Assembly: GCA_027295245.1 (NCBI GenBank)
Contig: JAPULF010000479.1
Span: forward strand, 1 to 6,026
Source: Planctomycetota bacterium
Lineage (GTDB): Bacteria > Planctomycetota > Phycisphaerae > UBA1845 > UTPLA1
Direction of reading: 5' to 3'
Length of the DNA stretch: 6,026 nucleotides
Every line of letters starts with the position of its first letter. The stretch's first letter is position 1. A model generated the notes under the pieces. The model was not told the origin of the DNA. It saw only the letters and a program-made list of their open reading frames with translations, and ran no database searches. Below are positions 5,782 through 6,026 of the stretch, piece by piece. A program made the position numbers and the translations under genes.

Positions 5782-6026
5782 ATGAATTCTATGTCCACCG
5801 GACCGCTTCTTGATCGGTTGTTGGCTCACATTGCCAAAGCGCATGCAGGACGCGTTACCCGACGCGTCTTGCGGGCGATCGAGAACGCCACCGCAACCCA
5901 GACCGACTATCTCCGCCGGCTTGTCGACGTGAATACGGACAGCGACTTCGGTCGCGAGCATCACTTTGGGGCCGTGTCGAACTACGCCGACTTCGCGAAG
6001 AACGTGCCGATTCGCAACTATCGAGA
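5782..6026 (+). CDS. GH3 auxin-responsive promoter family protein (3' partial)
   Basis: The frame runs from ATG at 5782 (or ATG at 5791, three codons later) to the window edge, 81 full codons, bounded upstream by TAG at 5746-5748. Its order of features fits the N-terminus of bacterial GH3 proteins: an amphipathic helix, then QTDYLRRLV, then DSDFGREHHF, then NYADF, then VPIRNY. The usual family pattern here is Q...L..L...N..T.FG..H.F....Y..F...VPI..Y. GH3 proteins belong to the adenylate-forming superfamily. Plant members conjugate amino acids to acyl acids such as indole-acetate or jasmonate, while bacterial roles are mostly undefined. The ATP-binding and catalytic motifs lie beyond the window, so activity cannot be judged. 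Neither ATG has a good Shine-Dalgarno; a GTG at 5758 with GAGG 12 bases upstream is a weaker alternative. The 50-bp gap to the hydrolase suggests one transcript. Confidence 0.82.
   Translation, partial: MNSMSTGPLLDRLLAHIAKAHAGRVTRRVLRAIENATATQTDYLRRLVDVNTDSDFGREHHFGAVSNYADFAKNVPIRNYR

Overview
The window is a high-GC bacterial chromosome segment, almost fully coding, with no mobile element, CRISPR array, tRNA or rRNA that I could recognise. It holds five protein genes: a glycosyltransferase-type membrane protein (5' end outside the window), the LPS-transport permease pair lptF-lptG on the minus strand, a membrane-anchored alpha/beta hydrolase on the plus strand, and the first ~80 codons of a GH3 (auxin-responsive promoter) family protein. 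The lptFG pair implies a Gram-negative, outer-membrane organism. The unusually long LptF, the style of its N-terminus and a bacterial GH3 gene together resemble Planctomycetota (Phycisphaerae-like). That assignment is inference from remembered family patterns, not a search result.

Layout. 2-1432 (+): polytopic GT-C/GT39-like protein, open from the window edge. 1422-2513 (-): lptG, which overlaps the glycosyltransferase end by 11 bp tail to tail. 2521-4173 (-): lptF, 7 bp upstream of lptG in the same operon. 4174-4555: a 382-bp divergent intergenic region with a candidate lptF promoter, a small A/T-rich island carrying two TGTNACA boxes, and a hairpin-rich leader ending in a strong Shine-Dalgarno. 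4556-5731 (+): alpha/beta hydrolase, best started at GTG. 5732-5781: short spacer with a hairpin. 5782-6026 (+): GH3-family gene, running off the window.

How the genes fit together. LptF and LptG form the transmembrane half of the LptB2FG ABC transporter, which extracts LPS from the inner membrane; lptB, lptA and lptC are not in this window. The neighbouring glycosyltransferase belongs to a superfamily that transfers sugars from polyprenyl-phosphate donors on the periplasmic side, so an envelope-glycan theme is plausible. The hydrolase and the GH3 protein look like a separate two-gene unit transcribed away from lptF. Bacterial GH3 proteins are adenylate-forming acyl-acid amido synthetase relatives whose substrates are mostly unknown.

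I see no clear new multi-gene system. The points most worth a second look are the roughly doubled periplasmic domain of LptF, the hydrolase-GH3 pair, the SD/GTG start with mutually exclusive leader hairpins, and the TGTNACA pair in the divergent promoter region.
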